Source: UBA2160 sp964588665 (GTDB lineage Bacteria; Chloroflexota; Dehalococcoidia; Lucifugimonadales; UBA1123). Taken from it: a DNA stretch of 26,010 bases. The position numbers and the translations under genes were made by a program. The notes below the pieces were generated by a model, which saw nothing but the letters and a program-made list of their open reading frames with translations, was not told the DNA's origin and did not search any database. The DNA is taken from assembly GCA_964588665.1 (NCBI GenBank), contig CAZPQQ010000044.1:1-26010 (forward strand), written 5' to 3'. Positions 15,955-22,674 of this stretch are shown one piece after another (the stretch's first letter is position 1; every line of letters begins with the position of its first letter).

Positions 15955-16003
15955 AGAGCGTTGATATCTGCTCGCTCTCTGCCGAAACGCAACCTTTTCC
16001 GTT

Positions 16004-16033
16004 CGTCCTGAGCCTGTCGAAGGNNNNNNNNNN
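16004..16033. repeat. Interspersed repeat fragment at an assembly gap
   Basis: CGTTCGTCCTGAGCCTGTCG at 16003-16022 runs directly into ten Ns (16024-16033). The motif is of the type TCCTGAGC...CGAAGGA, related in layout to the unit at 13061. Exactly ten Ns suggests a scaffold join of unknown length, and the repeat is the probable reason the assembly broke here. The 415 bases from 15955 to 16369 contain this repeat, the gap and a terminator-like hairpin, but no gene that I can support. Confidence 0.6.
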
Positions 16034-16158
16034 ACCTTGGCAGGCCAAAGTCTGCAGTGTGACGGTCGCAACCCAAGAGGGTTGGCGCAACGTCGACACG
16101 GCCTAACCAATTTGGCCTGTCAATGTTAGGAGAGTCTGACGGCGGAACGCTGAGCCAG

Positions 16159-16200
16159 ACATAAAACCGCCGCCCGTTGCGATCGCGGCGGGCGGCGGTT
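16159..16200 (-). terminator. Probable intrinsic terminator of the small membrane-protein operon
   Basis: AACCGCCGCCCG (16165-16176) pairs perfectly with CGGGCGGCGGTT (16189-16200), a 12-bp stem with a 12-base loop. Read on the minus strand the stem is followed by TTTTAT, the expected U-tract side. It lies about 170 bases downstream of the minus-strand gene that ends at 16370. Confidence 0.7.
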
Positions 16201-16369
16201 CATGTAAACGTGGTGTCGGATCGGCGCTCGTCGCTGATCTGGCCCGGGCCCCGAGGTGGATGCCTGCGGGAACGGGACTTCGTCGACGGCTACGTCGTGC
16301 TTGGCGGAAGTCGCCGGGGCTGAGCCCCTGCCATGCTCACAGCCCCGACGTTCTCGTTATGGGTGTGTG

Positions 16370-17098
16370 TTAGTTGAGAATCTCCCAAAGGCGCTTGGAC
16401 TGCCGGCGCAGCACCTGAACGATGGTGGCGAGAGCCAGGCCGATGCCGGCGAGCAGCATGGCGAGGCCAACGAACTTGAAGGGCTCGAGCCACAGTATCA
16501 CGGAGTTGATTGTCCCGAGGTTGGCCAATAGGCTGCTCTTAGCCGGATTTAGCTGGGCAGCGATCGAGTGGTTCCAGTAGTCGTAGGTCAGCGTGCCGAG
16601 CACCACACCGATAACCACTGCGACCATGAGCACCATCATTCCCATCATCATCACCATCGGGAAGACCTTGGCGGTCATCGGAGGCTTGATGATCTTGACC
16701 TCAGACCCGAGGGCTTCTTGCACTCGGCCTCCGCCGACTCGCAACGCGCCTAGAATGGTGGCCAACAGGAACGTCACGCCGCCCAGCAGCATGCCCATGC
16801 TGAGGAATTTGACTGTCGGCAGCCAGACCTTGGTCGACTCGATGAAGGCTTTCTGCGTCGCGAGCTCGGAGCCGCGCTCAGCGGCTTCTCGCACCGCCTT
16901 CGACGCGCCGAAGTAGTCCGTCGCGATTCCGGAGTTGATCAGGCCGACCACGAAAGCCACGACGACGATCATGAAGCCCATTCCGATGAACGGAATCCAC
17001 ATCTTCTCTGCCATCGCCTGCATGCCTGTTGCTTTTACCGGGAGGTCGGTCGACGAAAAACGGACCTCGTTCCCGACTGTATTTGCTGCTGTTGCCAT
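16370..17098 (-). CDS. Membrane protein with two tandem two-helix modules, family not recognised
   Basis: I do not recognise this 242-residue protein. It has four predicted helices (about 34-56, 92-118, 147-169 and 201-229) and an internal duplication. In the first half DYFGASKAVREAAERGSEL is followed by WLPTVKFLSMGMLLGGVTFLLATILGALR; in the second half DYWNHSIAAQ is followed by WLEPFKFVGLAMLLAGIGLALATIVQVLR. The neighbouring 127-residue protein has the same module once. Each unit is helix, DY(F/W), a polar amphipathic stretch, WL..FKF, helix. The second half contains a Met-rich helix (VMMMGMMVLM). The start is ATG with AGGAGG about 9 bases upstream. It is probably the last gene of a three-gene unit. 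No catalytic residues are evident, so a scaffold, pore or small-molecule-binding role is open. Confidence 0.8.
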   Translation of the reverse strand: MATAANTVGNEVRFSSTDLPVKATGMQAMAEKMWIPFIGMGFMIVVVAFVVGLINSGIATDYFGASKAVREAAERGSELATQKAFIESTKVWLPTVKFLSMGMLLGGVTFLLATILGALRVGGGRVQEALGSEVKIIKPPMTAKVFPMVMMMGMMVLMVAVVIGVVLGTLTYDYWNHSIAAQLNPAKSSLLANLGTINSVILWLEPFKFVGLAMLLAGIGLALATIVQVLRRQSKRLWEILN

Positions 17099-17148
17099 CT
17101 CAGTTTTCCTCCTGAGTTATGTATCTATGTGTGATGTCGGTTAGGTGT

Positions 17149-17532
17149 TTAGCCTTGCGAGGCGCCTGCTCGTTTGACGGCTGGCAGTACGGCTGCCATG
17201 GTCGCGCCCCTGAGCCGCACGTACTTCAGGATGTTCGCGAAAGCGAACCCGAAGCCCGTGAGGAACATCGCCAGGCCAAGGAACGCGAACGGCAGGACCC
17301 AGTCCTTGACCGCTTCGATGCTTCCCTGCTGGGACAGGATGCCCGACCCCGCTTCGGCGGCGTCGCGGATGGCTTTGGTGTTGGTGAAGTAGTCGCCGGC
17401 CATCGTGGCGAGGACAACCCAGGCAGCGGCGGCGATCATTATGACCATGCCCGCGGCCAGCCAAAGCCCTCCGGCTACCTTGATTAAGGGTGATGATGTG
17501 TTTGCTTGTCGTTTCAACTCTTCGTTGCTCAA
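17149..17532 (-). CDS. Small membrane protein with one two-helix module, paralogue of its neighbour
   Basis: This 127-residue protein is of unknown function. Two predicted helices lie at about 18-44 and 78-103. Between them GDYFTNTKAIRDAAEAGSG matches the first module of the downstream protein (DYFGASKAVREAAERGSE). After them comes FAFLGLAMFLTGFGFAFANI, against FKFVGLAMLLAGIGLALATI in the second module. The N-terminus (MSNEELKRQANTS) is polar and the C-terminus basic and Ala-rich. The start is TTG at 17532, supported by AGGAGG about 9 bases upstream. The stop is 50 bases before the next gene. The family is probably restricted to a few lineages, but that needs a database search. Confidence 0.75.
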   Translation of the reverse strand: MSNEELKRQANTSSPLIKVAGGLWLAAGMVIMIAAAAWVVLATMAGDYFTNTKAIRDAAEAGSGILSQQGSIEAVKDWVLPFAFLGLAMFLTGFGFAFANILKYVRLRGATMAAVLPAVKRAGASQG

Positions 17533-17666
17533 CGTCGTAGACCTCCTTGGTTATGTGCACAGCGCGTTTGTCTCAGTGTTTCTGACCCAAACGATGCGCA
17601 GCCTCCGCCCATTGCGCTGTCCCTAAGACGACCTCCGGCCGGACGGCCGTCATCTGGAGGCGCTCG

Positions 17667-18137
17667 CTAGATTAGGGCCGTGTAAAACGCGCCCACGAGA
17701 ATTCCGAAAATCACATGCAGCATGAAGAATCCGGCAGCCGTCATCGTTGGAAAGTTCATCGCGAACGCCCCGGGAGCCTGAAGCTCGCCGCGCCGAATCG
17801 CGGAGTGCATGGTTGGCATCATGCCCAGCCCCATGCCCGAGATCAGCCAGTGGGCCAGCCCGAACAACACTCCCCAGACCACGAGCGCGCTCTCCAGACC
17901 GAACGCGGTGTAGAGAGCAACGTGGGCCAGACCGAATGCGATGCTCATCGCGCCGTGCATCATCGCTCCCACGATGTATGCCATGCGCTTGTCTTGAACC
18001 ATCATCGTTCCGAGCATTAGGAACAGGTTCATCTTCATCTGTTTCGGCATCATGCCGATGCCCATATACAGGAGCGCGCTCATGATCGCTCCCCCGCCAA
18101 GTCCTGCGACTATTGCCGCCGCAGCATCGAAATCCAT
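17667..18137 (-). CDS. Met/His-rich four-helix membrane protein, unknown function
   Basis: The 156-residue protein is almost entirely hydrophobic, with helices at about 5-29, 53-78, 82-104 and 133-156. It has 21 Met (13%), clustered in MGIGMMPKQMKM, MLGTMM, VGAMMHGAMS and MGLGMMPTMH. Four His lie in or near helices (61, 72, 96, 141). The HVIFGILVGAFY ending and the VLFGLAHWLISGMG stretch recall small uncharacterised four-helix families such as DUF6789, but I am not sure of that. Met plus His in helices would suit binding of copper or haem; this is inference. The ATG at 18137 has AAGGGAGAG just upstream; the frame upstream of it is not protein-like. It is likely the first gene of the unit containing the two module proteins. 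Confidence 0.72.
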   Translation of the reverse strand: MDFDAAAAIVAGLGGGAIMSALLYMGIGMMPKQMKMNLFLMLGTMMVQDKRMAYIVGAMMHGAMSIAFGLAHVALYTAFGLESALVVWGVLFGLAHWLISGMGLGMMPTMHSAIRRGELQAPGAFAMNFPTMTAAGFFMLHVIFGILVGAFYTALI

Positions 18138-18191
18138 CTGACTCTCCCTTTGTGTGTTTGACGACCCCTCGGAAATCCCTGACGGTCGTTG

Positions 18192-18220
18192 CATCACAGA
18201 ATATGATGCCGTGATGTCAA
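18192..18220 (-). promoter_or_regulatory. Possible promoter/operator of the membrane-protein unit
   Basis: A consensus TTGACA reads on the minus strand at 18220-18215, about 80 bases ahead of the Met-rich gene. CATCAC (18192-18197) and GTGATG (18211-18216) form an inverted repeat overlapping it. No good -10 box is seen at normal spacing. The rest of the roughly 400-base stretch 18138-18537 holds nothing I recognise. Confidence 0.3.
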
Positions 18221-18537
18221 TCGGGGTTCCGCCGAGTCGAACTTGAGTCCGGAGCCAGGCGCGCTCAGGGTCGAGATCGTGACCGCGATGGACGCGGCGA
18301 AGCGGCATGGAAGCATCGTTGGCGGTCAGTGAACCGACGTTTGGCGGCGCCGGGTGGCAATCTCGTCAGCGTGGATCAGGGGCATGGAGCTGCCGCGTCG
18401 CTGAAATGGGTCGGGATCGCGCGCGTGAATCAGCATGCCCAGGCATGGTGGGAGCGGTGATGTGGATCGTGGTCACAACGATTGCCGCGGGACGACACCG
18501 AAGCGACGCCGTTGCGTCTGCCCGATCCCGCCCGCCG

Positions 18538-18980
18538 TCAGGCGGGCTGGCAGTCGGCGCCGATAGGCGCCAACTCCGCCACGATCTCGCACAAAGAGGT
18601 GACGGCGAACGGTTGGCGATATGGTGGCCGATGCGGTTCGCTTTCAAATCCGAACGCGAAATTTCAGCGGACCCCACCAGCACCTGAGGGAGGTCGCTTT
18701 CAGGGCAGCGGTCCCGAATGTCATGCAACAGGGTCCAGCCACGCCCGTCCGGCAGAGAGAGGTCCAGAATCCACAACTCGGGCAGTCGTTCCTGGACGAA
18801 ATTGAATCCCGCCGCGAGATTGTTGGCCACGCGAGTCTCATAGCCCATTCGAATGAGGCCGTCTTCGACGATCCCTGCAAGGACCAGATCATCTTCCACG
18901 ACGAGGACGGAGCGACACTGAGTTGGCGGTGAGCCTTCGGAGATAGGGGCGGAATGAATCAGCGGAACACCCAACAGCAT
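18538..18980 (-). pseudogene. Stand-alone response regulator receiver, frameshifted at the KPF motif
   Basis: A receiver domain is clear: SVLVVEDDLVLAGIVEDGL (acidic pair Asp30/Asp31), phospho-acceptor Asp73 in LWILDLSLPDGRGW, and VLVGSAEI holding the conserved Ser. At IGHHIAN the frame fails. Restoring one base at 18612-18613 gives IGHHIAKPFAVTSLCEIVAELAPIGADCQPA and a stop at 18538-18540, exactly the conserved Lys-Pro-Phe and last helix of a receiver. The repaired protein is about 147 residues, with no output domain. Without the repair the frame runs on to 18366 with unnatural Arg/Ser-rich sequence. It follows the OmpR-type regulator by 76 bases, so it is probably in the same operon. Sequencing error and real decay cannot be separated here. 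The first 23 residues are not conserved and the start is uncertain. Confidence 0.8.
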
Positions 18981-19056
18981 GCCACGGAAACCGTGAGGAA
19001 GTCATGAAGCCCGCCCAGGTTCGTCGTGAGCAATGTGTGAAGGGGCGGTTCCCGTC

Positions 19057-19764
19057 CTACTCCGTGAATCGGTAGCCCCGACCGGGCTGCGTCAGCAGGT
19101 GGGTTGGTCGAGACGGGTCGGCTTCGAGTTTTCGCCTTAGCTGTTTGACGAATGTCCTTAGGTACTCCGTCTCTTCACCGTACTCGGGGCCCCAAACTTC
19201 GCGGAGCAGTTCGAGATGGGTCATCACTTTGCCCTTGTTCGTCACCAGGCAACGGAGCAGCTCATACTCCGTTCGCGTCAGTGAGACCTCTTCGCCCGCC
19301 CGGGTCACAGTGCGGTGACCGAGGTTCACCTGCAGGTCGCCCGCGGTGATTACTTGGGCGTTGCTGGTCGTGGCCTGAGCCATTCGGTCAACTCGGCGAA
19401 GGGCGGTTCGCACCCTGGCCACCATCTCCTCGAGGCCAAACGGTTTGGTCAGGTAGTCGTCGGCGCCCAGGTCCAGGGCTTCCACTTTCTGACTCTCTTC
19501 GTCAGTTGCCGAGAGAATGATGATCGGCTCGTCGTACCATTCTCGCAGGCGGCCCAGGGTTTCAATCCCGCCGAGGACAGGCATCGACAGGTCGAGCAGC
19601 ACGAGATTGGGCGGCTCACCGGCGGCTTTGTCGAGAGCGTCGCGGCCATTCAACGCCGTTTCGACGACATAGCCTTCCTGCCGCAGTCTCCTGGCGACGA
19701 ATGCCAAGAACTTCGGGTCGTCGTCGACGACCAGCACACTCTGTTCACTCGCTGCCCTAGTCAT
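19057..19764 (-). CDS. OmpR/KdpE-type response regulator
   Basis: This 235-residue DNA-binding response regulator begins MTRAASEQSVLVVDDDPKF. The receiver has acidic residues at 14-16, phospho-acceptor Asp58 in LVLLDLSMPVLGG, Thr/Ser in ILSATDEES and Lys107 in DYLTKPFG. The C-terminal winged-helix domain (about 130-235) carries VSLTRTEYELLRCLVTNKGKV, LREVWGPEYGEETEYLRTFVKQLRRKLE and PGRGYRF, typical of OmpR/PhoB and closest in feel to KdpE. The ATG at 19764 overlaps the repaired kinase stop in ATGACTAG, a coupled two-component pair. The uncorrected frame reads straight in from the kinase as a false fusion. Target genes are unknown; nothing of the kdp transporter is present nearby. Confidence 0.9.
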   Translation of the reverse strand: MTRAASEQSVLVVDDDPKFLAFVARRLRQEGYVVETALNGRDALDKAAGEPPNLVLLDLSMPVLGGIETLGRLREWYDEPIIILSATDEESQKVEALDLGADDYLTKPFGLEEMVARVRTALRRVDRMAQATTSNAQVITAGDLQVNLGHRTVTRAGEEVSLTRTEYELLRCLVTNKGKVMTHLELLREVWGPEYGEETEYLRTFVKQLRRKLEADPSRPTHLLTQPGRGYRFTE

Positions 19765-21444
19765 TGGTTGCACGATCCTTCGAAACAGGCAGAGTGAAGT
19801 GGAACGTTGAACCCCTGCCTGGAGTGCTCTCCACCCAGAGTCTTCCGCGGTGAGCTTCGATTTCGGCTTTGCAGATAGCCAGGCCCAATCCCGAACCGGG
19901 CCGCCCACGACCGAGATGGCTCGACACCCGATAGAATTTGTGAAGATCTTTGGCGCGTCTTCTTCAGGTATGCCAATGCCTTCGTCTCTGACCCAAGTGC
20001 GTATTATGTCCTGACCGTTGCTTTCCAACCGCGATCGGATCTCCACATGAGAGCCGGGCGGTGAGTACTTGATCGCATTCGACAGCAAGTTGGCCAGCAC
20101 TCTGCCGATCTTTTCGTAGTCCGCGTAAATTTCCGGAAGATCCAACGGTATGTCGACGCGAACGTTGTGGCGTCCGCCCGCTCGCGACCGCTCGATGTTG
20201 CGAACAGTCTCCGCAGAGATGTCCGCAAGATGGCACGTTTCCGGATCCAGTGGCATGGATCGGGCTTCGATTCGGGACATGTCCAACAGGTTGCCGACGA
20301 GCTCCGCCATCCGGTCGGTCTCTTCGTCGATCGTGACCAGGTACTCTTCCAAAAACTCGTGCTCGCACGGCTCGGGTTCCAGCAAAAGTGAGCTGGCCAA
20401 GCCTTTGATCGTGGCGAGAAGACCTCTAAGGTCGTGACTCGCCATCGAATGGAAATCGGATTTCAGTTGCTCGGCCTCCACCCGCTGGGTGATGTCGGTG
20501 GAAATGCCGCACACCGCGTAGGTGTTTCCGTCGGCGTCCTTGAGCGGGAAACGGACGGCCAAGTACGTGTGCGGAACGTCGTCGCTTGGCACGACCTCTT
20601 CGAATTCCAACGGACCGTCGGCCGCCAACACTCGCTCGTCGTTTGCGCGGATCGCGGCTGCCACCTGATCGGTGTGCAGGTCGTAATCTGTCTTACCCAC
20701 CGCCTCTTCTCGGGAGATGTGATAAAGGGACTCGAACCGCCGGTTGACCGAGATATATCGACCGGCTGAATCCTTCACGAAGACCACGGCGGGCGTGTTG
20801 TCCATGATGGATTGCAGGAGGTTTTCAGATGCTATGTGCGCCTCTTGCGCTGCTCGCGCATCCGACAGGGCGCGGTGTTCGCTGGCGACCTGCCGGGCAT
20901 TGCGGATCGCGGAAGCCGCGTGTTGGGCGAACATCGTCAACGTGTGCTCGTCTTCGACAGTGAACTCGCCGCCGCTGGGTTTTTCGGTGAGGTACAGATT
21001 GCCCAGCGGTTGGTCATGCAGGCGGAGCGGCACGCCGAGAAACGAGGTCATGCCCGGATGATTCTTGGGGAAGCCACGAAACTTGGGATGGACGGTCAGG
21101 TCTGCCAGCCTAATGGGTTCGCGCAGGTCACTGAGCCAATGGAAAAGGCCGTCGTCACTGCTCGGCGGTTTGCCTATCGCGTCATGCCCGGCTTCGTCGA
21201 TTCCCGTGGTGAAGAACTGCCGCACGCCGCCCTTGCCGTCGGACACTGCCAGCGCGCCGAATTTGGCCGAGGTCAACTCCCTCGCGGCGTCGATGATCTC
21301 TCGAAGCACTTCGTCGGGGGAAAGGCTGGATGCCACACGGCTATACAACCGGCTCGACATCTCAAGCCGATCCCGGAGGCTCCGGTTTTCGGCACGCAGG
21401 GTTTCGATCGAAGGTTCGGTTAGGTCACTGTCGTTTGGCGGCAT
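19757..21444 (-). pseudogene. GAF-PAS sensor histidine kinase, frameshifted in the ATPase domain
   Basis: This is a soluble sensor kinase of about 562 residues once one base is restored. A short coiled coil (12-40) leads to a GAF domain (about 40-185, with FLGVPLRLHDQPLGNLYLTEK), then a PAS domain (about 205-325, VVFVKDSAGRYISVNRRFESLY). HisKA has His337 in MASHDLRGLLATIKG; the ATPase N-box is LLSNAIKY (Asn456) and the G1 box DEGIGIP (Asp487). After KIFT the frame fails at the AAA at 19937-19939. Adding one base gives KFYRVSSHLGRGRPGSGLGL, with the G2 box, and ends at TAG (19757-19759) overlapping the regulator ATG. No membrane segment is present, so it senses an intracellular signal. The ATG at 21444 is preferred over TTG at 21501; GGAG is close to it, so the start is moderately sure. 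Confidence 0.85.
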
Positions 21445-21660
21445 GACTCCACGGCAACCTGCGTATGACTTCCGACAGTCTACAGGCGTTGCCGACGCCA
21501 ATCAAGCGAGCCGCAACATACAGCGTCAGTGATCGTCAAGAGAGGACAGAGCGGTCAAGCCGCCCTAGAGCGCAGGCGATGTCGTAAGATGGCAGGCGCT
21601 GGCGGCGTTTCAGACACGCCGTGAGCGCAACGATGATCGCGTAAGAAAGAGAGGCGTGCG

Positions 21661-21825
21661 GTGAGTAAAATCCGAATCTTGAACGCGTTGGTGATGTTCG
21701 TGTGCCTATTGGGAGCCGTTTACTACACAGCCGCGGAGAAAGAGCTGCAAGGCGTCATTGTCGTGCTGCTGGGCATCCTGTACTTTGTCGGTTTGCCACG
21801 CATCGTCGAAGACGACCGACTATAG
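21661..21825 (+). CDS. 54-residue single-span or hairpin membrane peptide
   Basis: This is a short plus-strand gene starting with GTG, with AGAGAGG 6 bases upstream and ending in TAG. The product starts VSKIRILNALVMFVCLLGAVYY, continues TAAEKELQGVIVVLLGILYF and ends VGLPRIVEDDRL: two hydrophobic stretches (about 7-22 and 31-46) with a short charged turn and an acidic tail. It lies between the divergent kinase and the convergent cox operon, 26 bases from the coxC stop. No family is recognised. Evidence for coding is the strong ribosome site and coherent membrane-protein composition; length alone would not support it. Confidence 0.6.
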   Translation: MSKIRILNALVMFVCLLGAVYYTAAEKELQGVIVVLLGILYFVGLPRIVEDDRL

Positions 21826-21851
21826 ACCGAGCGGCCCGGGCGGATAAGCGC

Positions 21852-22427
21852 TTAGCCGACAAGGTATAACGTCGGGTAGATGAAGACCCATGCGACGTCG
21901 ACGAAGTGCCAGTATTTGACGACGCCCTCGACCCCCCAGTGACGCTCGGGACCGAACCGACCCGACTTCCTCCCCATCAACAAAACCAGGACCAGCATGA
22001 CGATTCCACTGAACACGTGGACCGCATGTATGCCGGTCGTGGTGAAGAACACCGTTCCATAGGCGGACGAAGGCGGGAAGTACTCGAAGGCCTCGTACCA
22101 CTCGACGCCAACGCCAACCATGAACAACACGCCGAACACGATGGTCAACAGCAGGTTCCGTACGAACTGCTTGTGCGCCCCGTGCGCGATGGCGGTTTCA
22201 GCCCGATAGGCGCTCAACGAGCTCAGCAACAGGATCGCGGTTAATGCCAAACCGAGCAGTTGATCGACGTGCTCAGGAGTCTCGAAGCCTCGCAAATAGT
22301 ATCGGGTGGAAACCAACGCGCCAAAAAGGAACAGCTCAGACGAGAAGAACAGCCATATGCCGATCTGGTGTATCGAAGCGCGGTTGAAGCCGCCTTCAGA
22401 CGTGTGGACCTGCGTGGAAGTTGCCAT
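21852..22427 (-). CDS. coxC: Cytochrome c oxidase subunit III
   Basis: The 191-residue subunit III has five predicted helices, the short bacterial form lacking the first two helices of the mitochondrial type. Diagnostic segments are HQIGIWLFFSSELFLFGALVSTRYYLRG near the N-terminus, FFTTTGIHAVHVFSGIVML and YWHFVDVAWVFIYPTLYL at the end. It stabilises subunit I and its proton uptake path. The ATG at 22427 has GGGGGAA about 5 bases upstream; the frame extends to 22487, but the leader is not conserved and overlaps the subunit IV gene. It is the last gene of coxB-coxA-coxD-coxC. Confidence 0.95.
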   Translation of the reverse strand: MATSTQVHTSEGGFNRASIHQIGIWLFFSSELFLFGALVSTRYYLRGFETPEHVDQLLGLALTAILLLSSLSAYRAETAIAHGAHKQFVRNLLLTIVFGVLFMVGVGVEWYEAFEYFPPSSAYGTVFFTTTGIHAVHVFSGIVMLVLVLLMGRKSGRFGPERHWGVEGVVKYWHFVDVAWVFIYPTLYLVG

Positions 22428-22429
22428 CG

Positions 22430-22636
22430 TTATTCCCCCACGTGCCAGACTTTGGACAGGTGCATGAAGTACTCGACAATGAGCCACGTCTTGACTATCG
22501 CGATTACCGCCAGGATGCCGAACCGCCCTGAGTCCAACCCGACGGCCACGACATACTCCACCGCCGTCAGCACCGCCAGAGCGATGATTACGACGATGCC
22601 CCTGCGCATGTACCGTCTGAGGCTATCTACCTGCAT
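22430..22636 (-). CDS. Cytochrome c oxidase subunit IV-like (CtaF/CoxD type)
   Basis: This 68-residue membrane peptide has two helices (about 13-32 and 40-58), with VKTWLIVEYFMHLSK, the hallmark of prokaryotic subunit IV. It supports the oxidase complex and has no catalytic role. GGAG lies 7 bases before the ATG. It fits tightly between coxA and coxC, ending 2 bases before the coxC start, which makes coupling likely. The family call rests on helix layout, position and the His-containing motif. Confidence 0.87.
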   Translation of the reverse strand: MQVDSLRRYMRRGIVVIIALAVLTAVEYVVAVGLDSGRFGILAVIAIVKTWLIVEYFMHLSKVWHVGE

Positions 22637-22674
22637 GTGAATGCTCCACAGTCGTAATGTTCCCGGATGCGAGT

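Noticed and set aside
19057..21501. Hybrid histidine kinase with DNA-binding output (814 residues)
   Set aside because: The middle segment is non-homologous and one added base restores two standard overlapping genes.
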